Shown here piece by piece: positions 8,327 through 17,875 of a DNA stretch of 64,000 nt (position 1 is the stretch's first letter; every line of letters begins with the position of its first letter). The notes below the pieces were generated by a model. It saw only the letters and a program-made list of their open reading frames with translations. It did not search any database and had not been told where the DNA came from. This DNA comes from Zavarzinia marina (GTDB lineage: Bacteria > Pseudomonadota > Alphaproteobacteria > Zavarziniales > Zavarziniaceae): assembly GCF_021568905.1 (NCBI RefSeq), contig NZ_JAKGSB010000001.1:434001-498000 (forward strand), in the 5' to 3' direction. The position numbers were made by a program, and so were the translations under genes.

Positions 8327-9217
8327 ATGGCCCTCTACAGCATGACCGGATTCGCGAGGGCCGCCGGCACGCTGGGCGAGACCGATTTCGTCTTCGAGAT
8401 CAAATCGGTGAACGGCCGCGGGCTCGAGATGCGGGCGCGCCTGCCGGGCGGTTTCGAGCGCCTGGAGCGCGAGCTGCGCGACGCCGCCACGCGCCGCCTG
8501 AAGCGCGGCAATCTCCAGATCCAGCTCAATTTCGCCACCGCTGCCGATACCGCGCCGCCCCGAATCGACCGCAAGGTGCTGGATCACTATTGCGCCGTCG
8601 CCATCGAGGCGGCCGCCGCCAACGGCCTGGAGCCGCCCCGGATCGAGACCCTGATGGCGCTGCCGGGCGTCTTCCAGCGAAGCGAAGGTCTCGCCGCCGA
8701 TCTGGACGAGACGGCACAGGACGCCGTATTGACCGCTGCCTTCGCCACGGCGCTCGACGAATTGGTCGCCGTCCGCGCGGCTGAAGGCACGCATCTGGCC
8801 GTTGCCCTCGGCGCCCATCTCGACGAGATCGCGCGCCTGACCGATGCCGCCGCCGCGCAGGCCGAGACCCAGCCGGCGGCGATCGCGGCAAGGCTCGCCG
8901 CCCAGCTCGCGGACCTGCTGCGCGACAAGGCCGGCGCTGTCCCGCCCGAGCGCCTGGCGCAGGAAGTGGCGCTGCTTGCCGTGAAGGCGGACGTGCGCGA
9001 GGAGATCGACCGCCTGCGCGCCCATGTCGCCGAGGCGCGGAAACTGCTGTCGAAGGGCGAGGGGGTGGGCCGCCGGCTCGATTTCCTGGCCCAGGAATTC
9101 AACCGCGAGGCCAATACGCTCTGCTCCAAGTCGACCGATGTCGAACTGACGCGGCTGGGCCTCGACCTGAAGACCACGGTCGACCGCCTGCGCGAGCAGG
9201 TCCAGAACGTCGAGTGA
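8327..9217 (+). CDS. yicC: YicC-family endoribonuclease
   Basis: A 296-residue protein with the canonical N-terminus MALYSMTGFARA, the central EIKSVNGRGLEMRARLP block and the C-terminal DUF1732 signature RLDFLAQEFNREANTLCSKS. E. coli YicC is an RNA endonuclease affecting small RNA turnover. The ATG at 8327 is chosen because MTGF follows directly, as in all family members. The order yicC-gmk is conserved. Confidence 0.92.
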   Translation: MALYSMTGFARAAGTLGETDFVFEIKSVNGRGLEMRARLPGGFERLERELRDAATRRLKRGNLQIQLNFATAADTAPPRIDRKVLDHYCAVAIEAAAANGLEPPRIETLMALPGVFQRSEGLAADLDETAQDAVLTAAFATALDELVAVRAAEGTHLAVALGAHLDEIARLTDAAAAQAETQPAAIAARLAAQLADLLRDKAGAVPPERLAQEVALLAVKADVREEIDRLRAHVAEARKLLSKGEGVGRRLDFLAQEFNREANTLCSKSTDVELTRLGLDLKTTVDRLREQVQNVE

Positions 9218-9249
9218 CGCCGGGTCGCCGTGTAATCGAGGAACGCTCA

Positions 9250-9888
9250 ATGTCATCTTACGGGATCGAACGGCGCGGCCTGATGCTGGTGCTGTCCTCA
9301 CCGTCGGGCGCCGGCAAGACGACGATCTCGCGTCGCCTGCTCGAACTGGACGGGGGCATCCACATGTCGGTCTCGGTGACGACCCGGCCGCGCCGCCCCG
9401 GCGAGGTGGAAGGCCGCGACTACTGGTTCGTGACGCCGGCCCAATTCGGCGAGATGGTCGACGATCGCCGCCTCCTCGAATGGGCGAAAGTCTTCGGCAA
9501 TCACTACGGCACGCCGCGGCGCCCGGTCGAGGAGGCGCTGGCGCTCGGCAACGACGTGCTCTTCGACATCGACTGGCAGGGCACCCAGCAATTGGCGGAA
9601 CACGCCCGCGACGATCTCGTCTCCATCTTCATCCTGCCGCCCTCGACCCGCGAACTGGAGCGGCGCCTGCGCCAGCGCGCCCAGGATCCGGACGACGTGG
9701 TCGCCGCGCGCATGGCCAAGGCTTCCGACGAAATCAGCCATTGGGCCGAATATGACTATGTCGTCCTGAACGAGGACATCGACCGCACCCTGGCCCAGGT
9801 CCGCTCCATCCTCCAGGCCGAACGCCTGAAGCGCCGCCGCCAGACCGGCCTCGGCGATTTCGTGAAGCGCCTGCGCGACGGCGTCTGA
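9250..9888 (+). CDS. gmk: guanylate kinase
   Basis: A 212-residue enzyme that phosphorylates GMP to GDP. The P-loop SPSGAGKTT is at residues 17-25 (Lys23), followed by SVTTRPRRPGEVEGRDYWFV, the GMP-binding segment, and IDWQGTQQL. The start at 9250 gives the usual length; an in-frame upstream ATG at 9214 would overlap the yicC stop and adds 12 unlikely residues. It ends 123 bases before a convergent gene. Confidence 0.95.
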   Translation: MSSYGIERRGLMLVLSSPSGAGKTTISRRLLELDGGIHMSVSVTTRPRRPGEVEGRDYWFVTPAQFGEMVDDRRLLEWAKVFGNHYGTPRRPVEEALALGNDVLFDIDWQGTQQLAEHARDDLVSIFILPPSTRELERRLRQRAQDPDDVVAARMAKASDEISHWAEYDYVVLNEDIDRTLAQVRSILQAERLKRRRQTGLGDFVKRLRDGV

Positions 9889-9924
9889 CCGCCGCCTTCG
9901 CGTCCCCATGCGCGTCGTTCCGTG

Positions 9925-10006
9925 CGCGTCGTCCCGGCGAAGGCCGGGACCTTTCGCGGGAAGGGCATCATCTCGTCACGAGGCCCCGGCATCCGCCGGG
10001 GCGACG
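9925..10006. repeat. pair of REP-like GC-rich palindromes
   Basis: Two palindromes lie in the convergent gap between gmk and the hydrolase gene. The first pairs GTCCCGG (9931-9937) with CCGGGAC (9944-9950) around CGAAGG. The second pairs GCCCCGGC (9983-9990) with GCCGGGGC (9995-10002) around ATCC. The first matches, base for base in its core, palindromes found after ndk at 26661-26737, so this is a dispersed family. They could also act as bidirectional transcription stops. Confidence 0.75.
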
Positions 10007-10011
10007 TTCTT

Positions 10012-10860
10012 CTACGAGAGATTTTTCTTCAGGAACGCCACCGTGCGCGACCAGGCGAGTTTCGCCGCTTCGGCATCGTAGCGGGCCGCATTGGTGTCGT
10101 TGTTGAAGGCGTGCTGCACGCCTTCGTACTCATGCATCTCATAGGCGACGCCGTCGGCCTCCAGCGCCGCGACGAAGGCCGGGACGGCGGCGCCGATGCG
10201 CTGGTCCTCGCCCGCGTAATGGAGGAGGAGGGGGGCTTCGATGGCGGCGACGGCGGCGGCATCGGGCGGCATGCCGTAATAGACGACGGCGGCCGCGAGC
10301 GGGCTCTTCGCCGTCGCCAGCCGGCCCGACAGGCCGCCGCCCCAGCAAAAGCCCACGGCGCCGACCTTGCCGTCATCGGCGGCCGCGAATTCGACCGCCT
10401 TCACGGCGTTCGCCAGGGTCTCGGTCCCGTCCAGCTTGCCGATCATCTCGCGGGCCTGATCCTCGTCGGTCGGCGTGCCGCCGAGGGGGGAGAGGAAATC
10501 GGGCGCCACCGCCCGGAAGCCGTCGACCGCGAGGCGGCGCGCGACATCCTTGATATGCGGGTTCAGGCCCCGGTTCTCGTGAATGACGATGACGCTGGCC
10601 ACGGCCGCCCCGTCCTTCGGCTTCGCCTCATAGGCGGAAACGGCGCCGGTCGCGCCGTCGAACGTGATGTCGGACGCGTCGATACGCGCGTCGTCCGGCG
10701 CCACCTGGGCCGCCCTTGCGTAGTCGTTCTGGAGCGCGGGCAGAAGGGCGAGGGCGGCGGCCGTCCCACCGGCGAGGCGCGCCAGACGGTCCATGAACGT
10801 CCGCCGGTCGAGGGGGGCGTGGGTGTATTCGTCGTAGAGGTCGATGATCCGCTGATCCAT
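10012..10860 (-). CDS. dienelactone hydrolase family protein with Tat-like leader
   Basis: A 282-residue alpha/beta hydrolase. The family triad is visible as Cys172 in GFCWGG, Asp219 in AGEDQR and His250 in GVQHAF. The N-terminus has a twin-arginine stretch, DRRTFMDRLARLAGGTAAALALLPAL at residues 19-44, which looks like a Tat signal or a relic of one. Substrate is unknown; the family includes carboxymethylenebutenolidase. The ATG at 10860 follows a purine-rich stretch. It is read in the same direction as the upstream MFS gene, 80 bases away. Confidence 0.85.
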   Translation of the reverse strand: MDQRIIDLYDEYTHAPLDRRTFMDRLARLAGGTAAALALLPALQNDYARAAQVAPDDARIDASDITFDGATGAVSAYEAKPKDGAAVASVIVIHENRGLNPHIKDVARRLAVDGFRAVAPDFLSPLGGTPTDEDQAREMIGKLDGTETLANAVKAVEFAAADDGKVGAVGFCWGGGLSGRLATAKSPLAAAVVYYGMPPDAAAVAAIEAPLLLHYAGEDQRIGAAVPAFVAALEADGVAYEMHEYEGVQHAFNNDTNAARYDAEAAKLAWSRTVAFLKKNLS

Positions 10861-10940
10861 GGTGTCGTCTCCTCCGTCGCTGGTCGAAGGATGAGGGGAA
10901 GAGGCCGTCGCCGCAATCCCCACCCGATTACCGGCGGCCG

Positions 10941-12152
10941 TCAGCGCAGGCTGCGGGCGTGCCGCAGGCCCGGAAACAGGCGCATCCAGGCCAGCGCCAC
11001 CGCAATGGTGCCGAGGCCGCCGATCACGGCGGCGGGGATGACGCCGAACCAGCCCGCCGTGATCCCGGATTCGAATTCGCCCAATTGGTTGGAGGCGCCG
11101 ATGAAGAGCGAATTCACGGCGCTGACGCGGCCGCGCATCTCGTCCGGGGTGGAAAGCTGGACCAGGGTCTGGCGGATGACGACGCTGACGTTGTCGGCGG
11201 CGCCGAGCACGATCAATGTGATCAGCGACAGCACGAGGCTCTCGGAAAGGGCGAAGATCACCGTGCAGACGCCGAAGACGATCACGGCGGCGAACATCTT
11301 CAGGCCGACGCCGCGTTCGAGGTTCAGGCGCTGCATCTGCCAGGCCATCAGAAGGGCGCCGACGGCGGGTGCCGTCCGCAGCAGGCCGAGGCCCCAGGGG
11401 CCGGTCTCCAGGATGTCGCGGGCGAAGATCGGCAGCAGCGCGGTGAAGCCGCCCAGCAGCACCGCCACCATGTCGAGGGAAATGGCGCCATAGAGCACGG
11501 GATGGCGCCGGATGAAGCCGAGACCCGAGAAACTGGCGGCCAGGGTGAAGGCTTCGCGCCCGGCGCGCTGTTGCGGCCGGCCGCGCAGCCGCGTCGAGGC
11601 GAAGGACGCCCCGGCGAAGAAGGCGGCCGAAAGCGCCAGCGGCACGAAGGCGCCGAGAAGGCCGCCCAGCGCGGGACCGACGATGGTCGCCGCCTGCATG
11701 GCGGAAGACGAGATGGCGACGGCGCGCGGCAGATCCGCCGCCGTCACCAGGGCCGGCAGCAGCGCCTGCATCGCCGGGCGCTCGAAGGTTCGCGCGGATC
11801 CGAGAACGACGAGGCCGGCGAAGATCCCGGTGACCCCCAGCCAGCCCTGCAGGATGCCGAGGGTCATCAGGGCCAGTGTCGCCGCCTGGACCACCTGGGC
11901 GATCAGCACGATGCGCCGTCGCTCGAAGCGATCGGCGACGGTGCCGACGACGAAGGTCAGCACGACCATGGGCAGGAATTGCGCCAGCCCGGCGAAGCCG
12001 AGCAGATAGGCACTGCCCGTCAGTTCGTAGATCAGCCAGCCGAAGGCGACCGACGACATCTGGAAGCCCAGCGAGCCGAGCACGCGGGCGATCCAGAAGG
12101 ACGCGAAAGCGGGTTGCCGATGAAGGGCACGCAGGGGCTGGTCGTCGGACAT
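10941..12152 (-). CDS. MFS exporter (EntS-like)
   Basis: A 403-residue major facilitator superfamily protein with about twelve hydrophobic segments. The N-terminal pattern FASFWIARVLGSLGFQMSSVAFGWLIYELTGS and the loop GTVADRFERRRIVL resemble the MFS_3 group of multidrug and siderophore exporters such as EntS. The substrate cannot be read from the sequence. It lies 76 bases downstream of rsmA and may be the tail of the lpt-rsmA transcript. Confidence 0.8.
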   Translation of the reverse strand: MSDDQPLRALHRQPAFASFWIARVLGSLGFQMSSVAFGWLIYELTGSAYLLGFAGLAQFLPMVVLTFVVGTVADRFERRRIVLIAQVVQAATLALMTLGILQGWLGVTGIFAGLVVLGSARTFERPAMQALLPALVTAADLPRAVAISSSAMQAATIVGPALGGLLGAFVPLALSAAFFAGASFASTRLRGRPQQRAGREAFTLAASFSGLGFIRRHPVLYGAISLDMVAVLLGGFTALLPIFARDILETGPWGLGLLRTAPAVGALLMAWQMQRLNLERGVGLKMFAAVIVFGVCTVIFALSESLVLSLITLIVLGAADNVSVVIRQTLVQLSTPDEMRGRVSAVNSLFIGASNQLGEFESGITAGWFGVIPAAVIGGLGTIAVALAWMRLFPGLRHARSLR

Positions 12153-12228
12153 GATCGGGGGGCGACGGTGGGACGGGGCAGACTATCAGCCGCGACGGCG
12201 CCTGACCCCTGCCCATGGCGGGGGCCCG

Positions 12229-13089
12229 TCATGCGTCTCGGAAGGGCGGCTCCGCGAGGGCCCGGGCAAGAGCCGCGAAGGCGGCGATGTCCAATTCCTC
12301 CGCCCGCGCGGTCGGGACCACGCCCGCCGCCTCCAGCAGGCGTTCCGCCGGCACCGCCAGGCCCTTCAGGCTCTGGCGCAGCATCTTGCGGCGCTGGCCG
12401 AAGGCGTTGGCGGTCACGGTTTCCAGGGCCGACAGGCGGCATTCGTGCCGGGGCGCCGGCAACGGGATGAGACCGACCACGGTGGATGTCACCTTGGGGG
12501 GCGGCACGAAGGCCTTGGGGCTGAGATCGAAGTGGTGGCGCACGCGACAGCGCCATTGCGCCATGATCGAGAGGCGGGAATAGGCGTCCTCGCGCGGGCC
12601 GGCGATCAGGCGGTCCGCCACTTCCTTCTGGAACATCAGGGTCAGGGAGCGCCACCAGGGCGGCCAGGGATCGGCCGACAGCCAGCGGATCAGCAGCGCG
12701 GTGCCGACGTTGTAGGGCAGATTGGCCACCACCTTGGCCGGCCGCGCGCCGAGCACCGCTGTCTCGTCCACCGCGAGCGCGTCGCCCGGGATCACCGTCA
12801 GGCGGCCGGGGGCATAGGCGGCGGCGATTTCGGCCAGCGCCTCGAGGCAGCGTTCGTCGCGCTCGACCGCGACGACGTCGGCCCCGGCGGCAAGCAGGGC
12901 GCGGGTCAGCCCGCCGGGGCCGGGTCCGACTTCGTAGACGAGATCGCCGGGCGCGATCTCGGCGGCCCTGGCGATCCGTGCCGTGACGTTGAGGTCGAGG
13001 AGGAAATTCTGTCCCAGCGCCTTCTTGGCCGCGAGGCCGTGGCGCGCGATCACGTCGCGCAGCGGCGGCAGGTCGTCGATCCGGCTCAT
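12229..13089 (-). CDS. rsmA: 16S rRNA dimethyladenosine transferase
   Basis: A 286-residue methyltransferase that dimethylates the two adjacent adenines in the 3'-terminal loop of 16S rRNA. It has [10 protein letters not shown], the SAM motif [16 protein letters not shown] and the catalytic NLPYN motif ([11 protein letters not shown]). It overlaps pdxA by four bases (ATGA), a typical coupled arrangement. Also known as ksgA. Confidence 0.96.
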   Translation of the reverse strand: MSRIDDLPPLRDVIARHGLAAKKALGQNFLLDLNVTARIARAAEIAPGDLVYEVGPGPGGLTRALLAAGADVVAVERDERCLEALAEIAAAYAPGRLTVIPGDALAVDETAVLGARPAKVVANLPYNVGTALLIRWLSADPWPPWWRSLTLMFQKEVADRLIAGPREDAYSRLSIMAQWRCRVRHHFDLSPKAFVPPPKVTSTVVGLIPLPAPRHECRLSALETVTANAFGQRRKMLRQSLKGLAVPAERLLEAAGVVPTARAEELDIAAFAALARALAEPPFRDA

Positions 13090-14108
13090 GCGGCGGCGAC
13101 GGTCCGGCGCCGCGTCGCGGCCATCTGCGCGGCGAGGCCGAGGGCGGAGAGGAGGCTCTGCGGATTGGCGCGGCCCGTGCCGGCGATGTCGATCGCCGTG
13201 CCGTGGTCGGGCGAGGTGCGCACGAAGGGCAGATTGAGGGTGACGTTGACGCCTTCGTCGAAATCGAGCGTCTTCAGCGGCAGCAGGGCCTGATCGTGAT
13301 ACATGCAGATGGCGGCGTCGTAGCGGCCGCGCGCGGCGGCATGGAAACTGGCGTCCGGCGGCAGCGGGCCGAAAGCGTCGAGCCCCGCCGCCCGCAGGCG
13401 GGCGACGGCGGGCGCGATGACCGCCGCCTCCTCGGTGCCGAGAAGGCCGCCTTCGCCGGCATGGGGATTGAGGCCGAGGACGGCGAGGCGCGGCGCCCCG
13501 ATCCCGAAATCGGAGGTCAGCGCGCGGGCGGTCGCCGTCGCCACCGCGACGATCTCGTCCTCGGTCAGCAGGCGGGGCACCTCGGCCAGCGGAACATGGA
13601 CGGTGACCGGCACCACGCGAAGCCGCGGCGAGGCCAGCATCATCACCGAACGGGCACCGCCCCCGGCCAGTTCCGCCAGGAATTCCGTATGGCCGGGATG
13701 GGCGAGGCCGGCGTTTTTCAGGGATTGCTTGCGGATCGGGTTGGTCACCACCGCCGCCGTCTCGCCGGCCTGGGTCAGGCGCACGGCGCGGGTGATCGAT
13801 TCGATCACGGCGGCCGCGTCGCGCTCGTCGATCTGGCCGGGCAGGCCGTGGATCGGTGCTTCGACGGGCAAGACCGGCAGGGCCTCGTCGAACAGTGCGC
13901 GGTCGGCCTCCCCGGGCGCGGCGACGGTCGCGAGCGGCACCTGAAGACCCAATTGCTCGGCGACACGGGCCAGCCGCGCGGGCTGGTCGATCAGCAGGAA
14001 GACGGGACCGTCCGCGTCCCTTTCGCTCCAGGCCTTCAGCGCGATCTCTGCGCCGATGCCCGCCGGCTCGCCGCAGGTGAGCGCCAGCGGCGGGAGGGCG
14101 GTGGCCAT
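13086..14108 (-). CDS. pdxA: 4-hydroxythreonine-4-phosphate dehydrogenase
   Basis: A 340-residue NAD-dependent enzyme of the DXP-dependent vitamin B6 pathway. The start [21 protein letters not shown] matches the family. The metal-binding histidines are visible in [26 protein letters not shown] and [11 protein letters not shown]. The ATG at 14108 is chosen; upstream in-frame sequence runs into surA. The stop overlaps the rsmA start and the start is 4 bases after the surA stop, so surA-pdxA-rsmA is one transcription unit. Confidence 0.95.
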   Translation of the reverse strand: MATALPPLALTCGEPAGIGAEIALKAWSERDADGPVFLLIDQPARLARVAEQLGLQVPLATVAAPGEADRALFDEALPVLPVEAPIHGLPGQIDERDAAAVIESITRAVRLTQAGETAAVVTNPIRKQSLKNAGLAHPGHTEFLAELAGGGARSVMMLASPRLRVVPVTVHVPLAEVPRLLTEDEIVAVATATARALTSDFGIGAPRLAVLGLNPHAGEGGLLGTEEAAVIAPAVARLRAAGLDAFGPLPPDASFHAAARGRYDAAICMYHDQALLPLKTLDFDEGVNVTLNLPFVRTSPDHGTAIDIAGTGRANPQSLLSALGLAAQMAATRRRTVAAA

Positions 14109-14112
14109 GGGC

Positions 14113-15432
14113 TCAGCGGACCTCGATGGTCGCGGTACGCCGCAGATCGCGCAGGTAGCGCCGCGCCAGCATGGCGAGCTGTTGATCCTCGAGGTTGCGC
14201 TGGACGGCATCGCGCATCATGGAATCGGGCGTCTGGTCGATCCGGTCGCACAGGACGACCAGATGCAGGCCGTCCGTCGAGCGGACCGGACCGCCTGCCT
14301 TGCCGACCGGCAGGCCCGCGATGGCGCTGCGGTATTCCGCCGGCAGATCCTTGATGTTCAGGGTGCCGACCTCGCCGAACGTGGCGCCCGGCAGGCTGTC
14401 CAGCACGTCACGCGGCACGGCGCAACCCTCGATCCGGTCGCGGGCGGCGACCATGCGGTCGCTCAGGTCCTGAAGCGTGGCCGGATCGGTCGACATATTG
14501 GCCGGCACGAAGACCTGCTTGATCTCGACCATGGTCACTTCCGGCGGCGGCGGCGGCATCTGGCGCCGCTCGCGCAGGCCGATGATGAACCAGCCGCCCG
14601 GCGCCCGGACCGGCGGGGAGACCGAATTCTCCTGCATCTGGCCGAGGGTGTTGTCGAGCTCGCTCGAAAGCTGGCCGGGCAGGATCCAGCCGATGTCGCC
14701 GCCATTGGCGGCGGACGGCGCGTCCGAATATTGGCGGGCGAGGGCCGAGAAGCGCGCCCCCTGGCGGATCTGGTCGAACAATTGCTGGGCCAGTTGCTGG
14801 GACGATTGTTCCTGCTCGGGATTGTCGACCGCGATCATGATTTCGGAAACCAGGCTTTCCGGCCGGCCGGCATTGGCCTTGATGCGGTCGATGGCCGCCT
14901 GCACCTGTTCGGCGCCGACCGAAAGCCGGCCGCGATAGCGCTCCGTCACCACCTTGTTCCAGGTCAGTTCGGCCCGGAGCTGGCGCTTCAGGGTCGCGGC
15001 GGAGACGCCGGCGCCGGCCAGGATCTGGTTGAATTGTTCCGGCGTCACCCGGTTCGACTGCAGCACGCGCTGGAAGCTTTCCTCCACGTCGGCGTCGGTG
15101 ATGGAGACCCCGACCTTGCGCGCTTCCTGGAACTGCAGGCTTTCGTCGACCAGGGAGCGCAACGCGGTCAGGCGCGCGGCGCGCGCCGCCTCGGGGCTGT
15201 AGGGAACGCCGGTGGTGACCAGCAGCAGGCGGACGCGCTGATCGACGTCGAGTTCGGTCACCACTTCCTCGTTGACGATGGCGGCGAGGCCGAGGCCGTT
15301 CGACAGGGCGGGAAAGGCGGAAGCGGCACTGCCGCTGTCACCGTCCTGGGCGACGGCGACGGAAGCGGTCGGTACGGCGAAGGCCAAAGCCAGGGCGAAA
15401 ATGGAGACCGCAGTCGGGAAGGTTAAGCGCAT
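14113..15432 (-). CDS. surA: periplasmic chaperone / peptidyl-prolyl isomerase SurA
   Basis: A 439-residue protein with a cleavable signal (MRLTFPTAVSIFALALAFAVPTASVAVAQ). The SurA N-terminal chaperone domain contains GLAAIVNEEVVTELDVDQRVRLLL at about residues 50-75. Parvulin-type segments follow at about residues 200-390, including DIGWILPGQLSSELDNTL and RAPGGWFIIGLRERR. SurA escorts porins and LptD to the Bam complex, which fits its place directly after lptD. The ATG at 15432 gives a proper signal peptide. Confidence 0.9.
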   Translation of the reverse strand: MRLTFPTAVSIFALALAFAVPTASVAVAQDGDSGSAASAFPALSNGLGLAAIVNEEVVTELDVDQRVRLLLVTTGVPYSPEAARAARLTALRSLVDESLQFQEARKVGVSITDADVEESFQRVLQSNRVTPEQFNQILAGAGVSAATLKRQLRAELTWNKVVTERYRGRLSVGAEQVQAAIDRIKANAGRPESLVSEIMIAVDNPEQEQSSQQLAQQLFDQIRQGARFSALARQYSDAPSAANGGDIGWILPGQLSSELDNTLGQMQENSVSPPVRAPGGWFIIGLRERRQMPPPPPEVTMVEIKQVFVPANMSTDPATLQDLSDRMVAARDRIEGCAVPRDVLDSLPGATFGEVGTLNIKDLPAEYRSAIAGLPVGKAGGPVRSTDGLHLVVLCDRIDQTPDSMMRDAVQRNLEDQQLAMLARRYLRDLRRTATIEVR

Positions 15433-15559
15433 TCTCGATCGTTCTTCTGGACAGATGCCGTATTTCGGGACGGATGCCGCCCGCAAGTCTGCAGGGACGC
15501 CGGACCGACGTTGGGCGACCGATGTGGGGGCCCGGCCGGGCTCTTCGGGAGCGGGGGGC

Positions 15560-15588
15560 AGCATAGTCCCAGAGGGACCGGAGGAAAA
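15560..15588 (-). promoter_or_regulatory. possible promoter of surA
   Basis: On the minus strand TTTTCC (15588-15583) and TATGCT (15565-15560) are 17 bases apart, in the 190-base gap between lptD and surA. The -35 is poor. It would let surA-pdxA-rsmA be expressed independently of the lpt genes. The rest of this gap shows no gene or clear terminator. Confidence 0.3.
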
Positions 15589-15622
15589 GCCTTGCGGCTG
15601 CTCTTCGGGGGGCGCCACGCGA

Positions 15623-17875
15623 TCACATGCCGAGGTTGCGCAGCCGGAGCACCAGGTTGAACGAGGTGTCGGGCGTGACGTCGCGGTCGCGGGTGGTGTC
15701 GCGGCGGTACATGGCGCCGACTTCGATGCATTCGTCGCCGTAGAACAGCCCGATACCGGAGGAAATCATGCCCGTATCGTCGTTCAGGCGGCGGCGGGTA
15801 TCGCCGTAGAGGGTCCAATAGTCGGTGATCCTGGCCGAGGCGGAGACATAGATCTCGTCGCGGTCGTCCTGATTGGGCACGCCGGTCTGGTCCTTGACCG
15901 CGGTATAGCCGATCGCGGCCTGCAGGCGCTTCGTCGTGATGACGGCGCGGACGTCGTTGCGGTTGAACGACAGGTCGTCCTTGTCCAGGCGGAAATTGTG
16001 CTGGATGTCCAGCCATTCGGTCGGCGTGAAGGTGATCGCGCCGACGAAATCCGACCGCCCGTTGCCGACACCGGCGCTGCCCGGATAGATGTCCTCCTCG
16101 TCGGTGAATTCGTAGCTTTCGCCGAAGAAGACCGAGAAGGTGGTGCCGTCGTTGCCGTAATAGGCGCTGCGCAGGCCGTAGACGAAGCGCGAGCCGGCGT
16201 CCCAGCGGTCGTAGCCCGGGAAGCGGTCGACGGCGAAGAGATTGGTGTCGTCGAATTCGAAGCTCTGGCTGTCCTCGTTGGAGATCACGCTCGACATCGG
16301 CGTGCTCGGTGCCAGCACCAGCTGCAGGATGGGTTCGATCACCTGGCGGCCGTTCGCCGTCGGCCGGGCCAGGGGATAACGGAATTCAACCGCGGCCTTG
16401 GGCAGCAGGCGGGCGGTCTGGCCCGAGACGTCGTTGCCGAAATCGTCGATCACATTGTCGGTGTCGTAGAGATCGCCCCGGACCGACAGGTTGACGGTGA
16501 TGACCGAGCCGAGATCGGTGATCCACGGCCGCTGCCAGGCCGCCCCCAGGCTGAAGCGGCGCTGATTGACGCCCTCGTCGCGATGGATGGCGATGCCGTT
16601 GGCGCTGAGCTCCAGGCTGCCGCCGACGGTCTCCGGCTCGACGATCCAGCTCGCCTGGGCGAGCGGCAGCACCAGCGGCGTCTCGTCCGGGTCGGAAAAG
16701 GCGCGCAGGCCCTGGAAGCTGTAGCCGATGAGCGAGAAATAGGAGCGGTCGTAGAACCCCTCGGTATAGAGGTCCGAGGTCAGGAAGTTGGGCGAGGTGA
16801 ACTGGAAGCGCTTGAGATAGGTGTCGGACGTCGATCGTTCCAGATCGAAGCCGACCCGCCAGTTGTCGTTCACGTCCCAGCCGCCATGGGCGAAGACATG
16901 GCCGCGGAATTCGTCGTTGCCCGTGGCGAAGCCGTTGGAGTCGAATTCCTCGCCGTAGCCGAAGCTGACCTGCGCCGTGACCTGGCCGCGGCTGAAGAGT
17001 TGGCGGTAGTCGGCGACCGCGTAGACCCCCTCCTGTGTGGTGTAATAGGGCGTCAGGGTCAGGTCGGTCGAATCGTCGATGGCCCAGAAATAGGGCACGC
17101 CGACGCGAAAGCCGAGGCGCCCGCTGCCGCCGATGCTGGGCGACAGGAAGCCGCTGAGGCGCTTCACGCTCGGATCGGGATGCGAGAAATAGGGCGTATA
17201 GGCGACGGGCACGCCCAGCACCTCGAAGGTGGCGTCCTCGTATTCGACGGTCTTCTTCACCTGATCGTGGGTGACCTTCACCGCCTTCACCTGCCAGAGC
17301 AGCGGTCGCTCGGGATCCTTCTCGCAGGGCAGGCAGGGGCTGTAGACCGCGCGCTCCAGGATCGTCGTATTCCCGTCGCTGCGGATGGCGCGGACCGCCG
17401 CGGCCCGCGAATCATCGGCGAACAGCAGGCGGATGGTCTGCACGAAGCCTTCGCGGAGCTGATCGTCCAATTCGACGTAATCGGCGAAGAGAACCTCGCC
17501 CGACGGCTCCAGCAGCGAGACATTGCCGGTGGCGGCGACGATCCGGCTCTCCTCGAAATAGGAGATCTTGTCCGCCATCAGGATGCGCTCGCCCTGGGAA
17601 ATCTCCACCTTGCCGCTGGCGGTCACGGTCTTGGTGTTCGGGTTGTAGATCACTTCCTCGGCGATGATCTGCACCGGCGCGTCGGAGGTGGCGATGCCGC
17701 CCGGCAGGGTCTGGGCGACGGCCAGCGTCGGCCCGCCGATCGCGATCGCCATCAGGACGACGGCCATCGCCGTCCGGTTGCGGAGCGCGCGCAGGCCCGC
17801 ACGGCGCGGACGCAGTCCGTCCCTGGGCATGGTGATCGGCCGCTCGGGGGCTTCGGGGCGTCGTCGGGCGGGCAT
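15623..17875 (-). CDS. lptD: LPS-assembly outer-membrane protein LptD
   Basis: A 750-residue outer-membrane port that inserts lipopolysaccharide into the outer leaflet. A long basic N-region leads into a signal segment (AMAVVLMAIAIGGPTLAVAQ). Next is the periplasmic jellyroll (APVQIIAEEVIYNPNTKTVTASGKVEI). The alphaproteobacterial YSPCLPCEKDPERPLLWQ block carries a Cys pair suited to the family disulfide. A long C-terminal beta-barrel is rich in alternating aromatic strands and ends in LVLRLRNLGM. The ATG at 17875 shares bases with the lptG stop (TGATG), implying translational coupling; MPRDGLRPRR at 17830 is an alternative start. Confidence 0.93.
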   Translation of the reverse strand: MPARRRPEAPERPITMPRDGLRPRRAGLRALRNRTAMAVVLMAIAIGGPTLAVAQTLPGGIATSDAPVQIIAEEVIYNPNTKTVTASGKVEISQGERILMADKISYFEESRIVAATGNVSLLEPSGEVLFADYVELDDQLREGFVQTIRLLFADDSRAAAVRAIRSDGNTTILERAVYSPCLPCEKDPERPLLWQVKAVKVTHDQVKKTVEYEDATFEVLGVPVAYTPYFSHPDPSVKRLSGFLSPSIGGSGRLGFRVGVPYFWAIDDSTDLTLTPYYTTQEGVYAVADYRQLFSRGQVTAQVSFGYGEEFDSNGFATGNDEFRGHVFAHGGWDVNDNWRVGFDLERSTSDTYLKRFQFTSPNFLTSDLYTEGFYDRSYFSLIGYSFQGLRAFSDPDETPLVLPLAQASWIVEPETVGGSLELSANGIAIHRDEGVNQRRFSLGAAWQRPWITDLGSVITVNLSVRGDLYDTDNVIDDFGNDVSGQTARLLPKAAVEFRYPLARPTANGRQVIEPILQLVLAPSTPMSSVISNEDSQSFEFDDTNLFAVDRFPGYDRWDAGSRFVYGLRSAYYGNDGTTFSVFFGESYEFTDEEDIYPGSAGVGNGRSDFVGAITFTPTEWLDIQHNFRLDKDDLSFNRNDVRAVITTKRLQAAIGYTAVKDQTGVPNQDDRDEIYVSASARITDYWTLYGDTRRRLNDDTGMISSGIGLFYGDECIEVGAMYRRDTTRDRDVTPDTSFNLVLRLRNLGM

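Noticed and set aside
10012-12216. A fused MFS-hydrolase protein of over 700 residues
   Set aside because: The upstream part of that frame is an out-of-frame reading of the MFS gene; the hydrolase has its own start at 10860.
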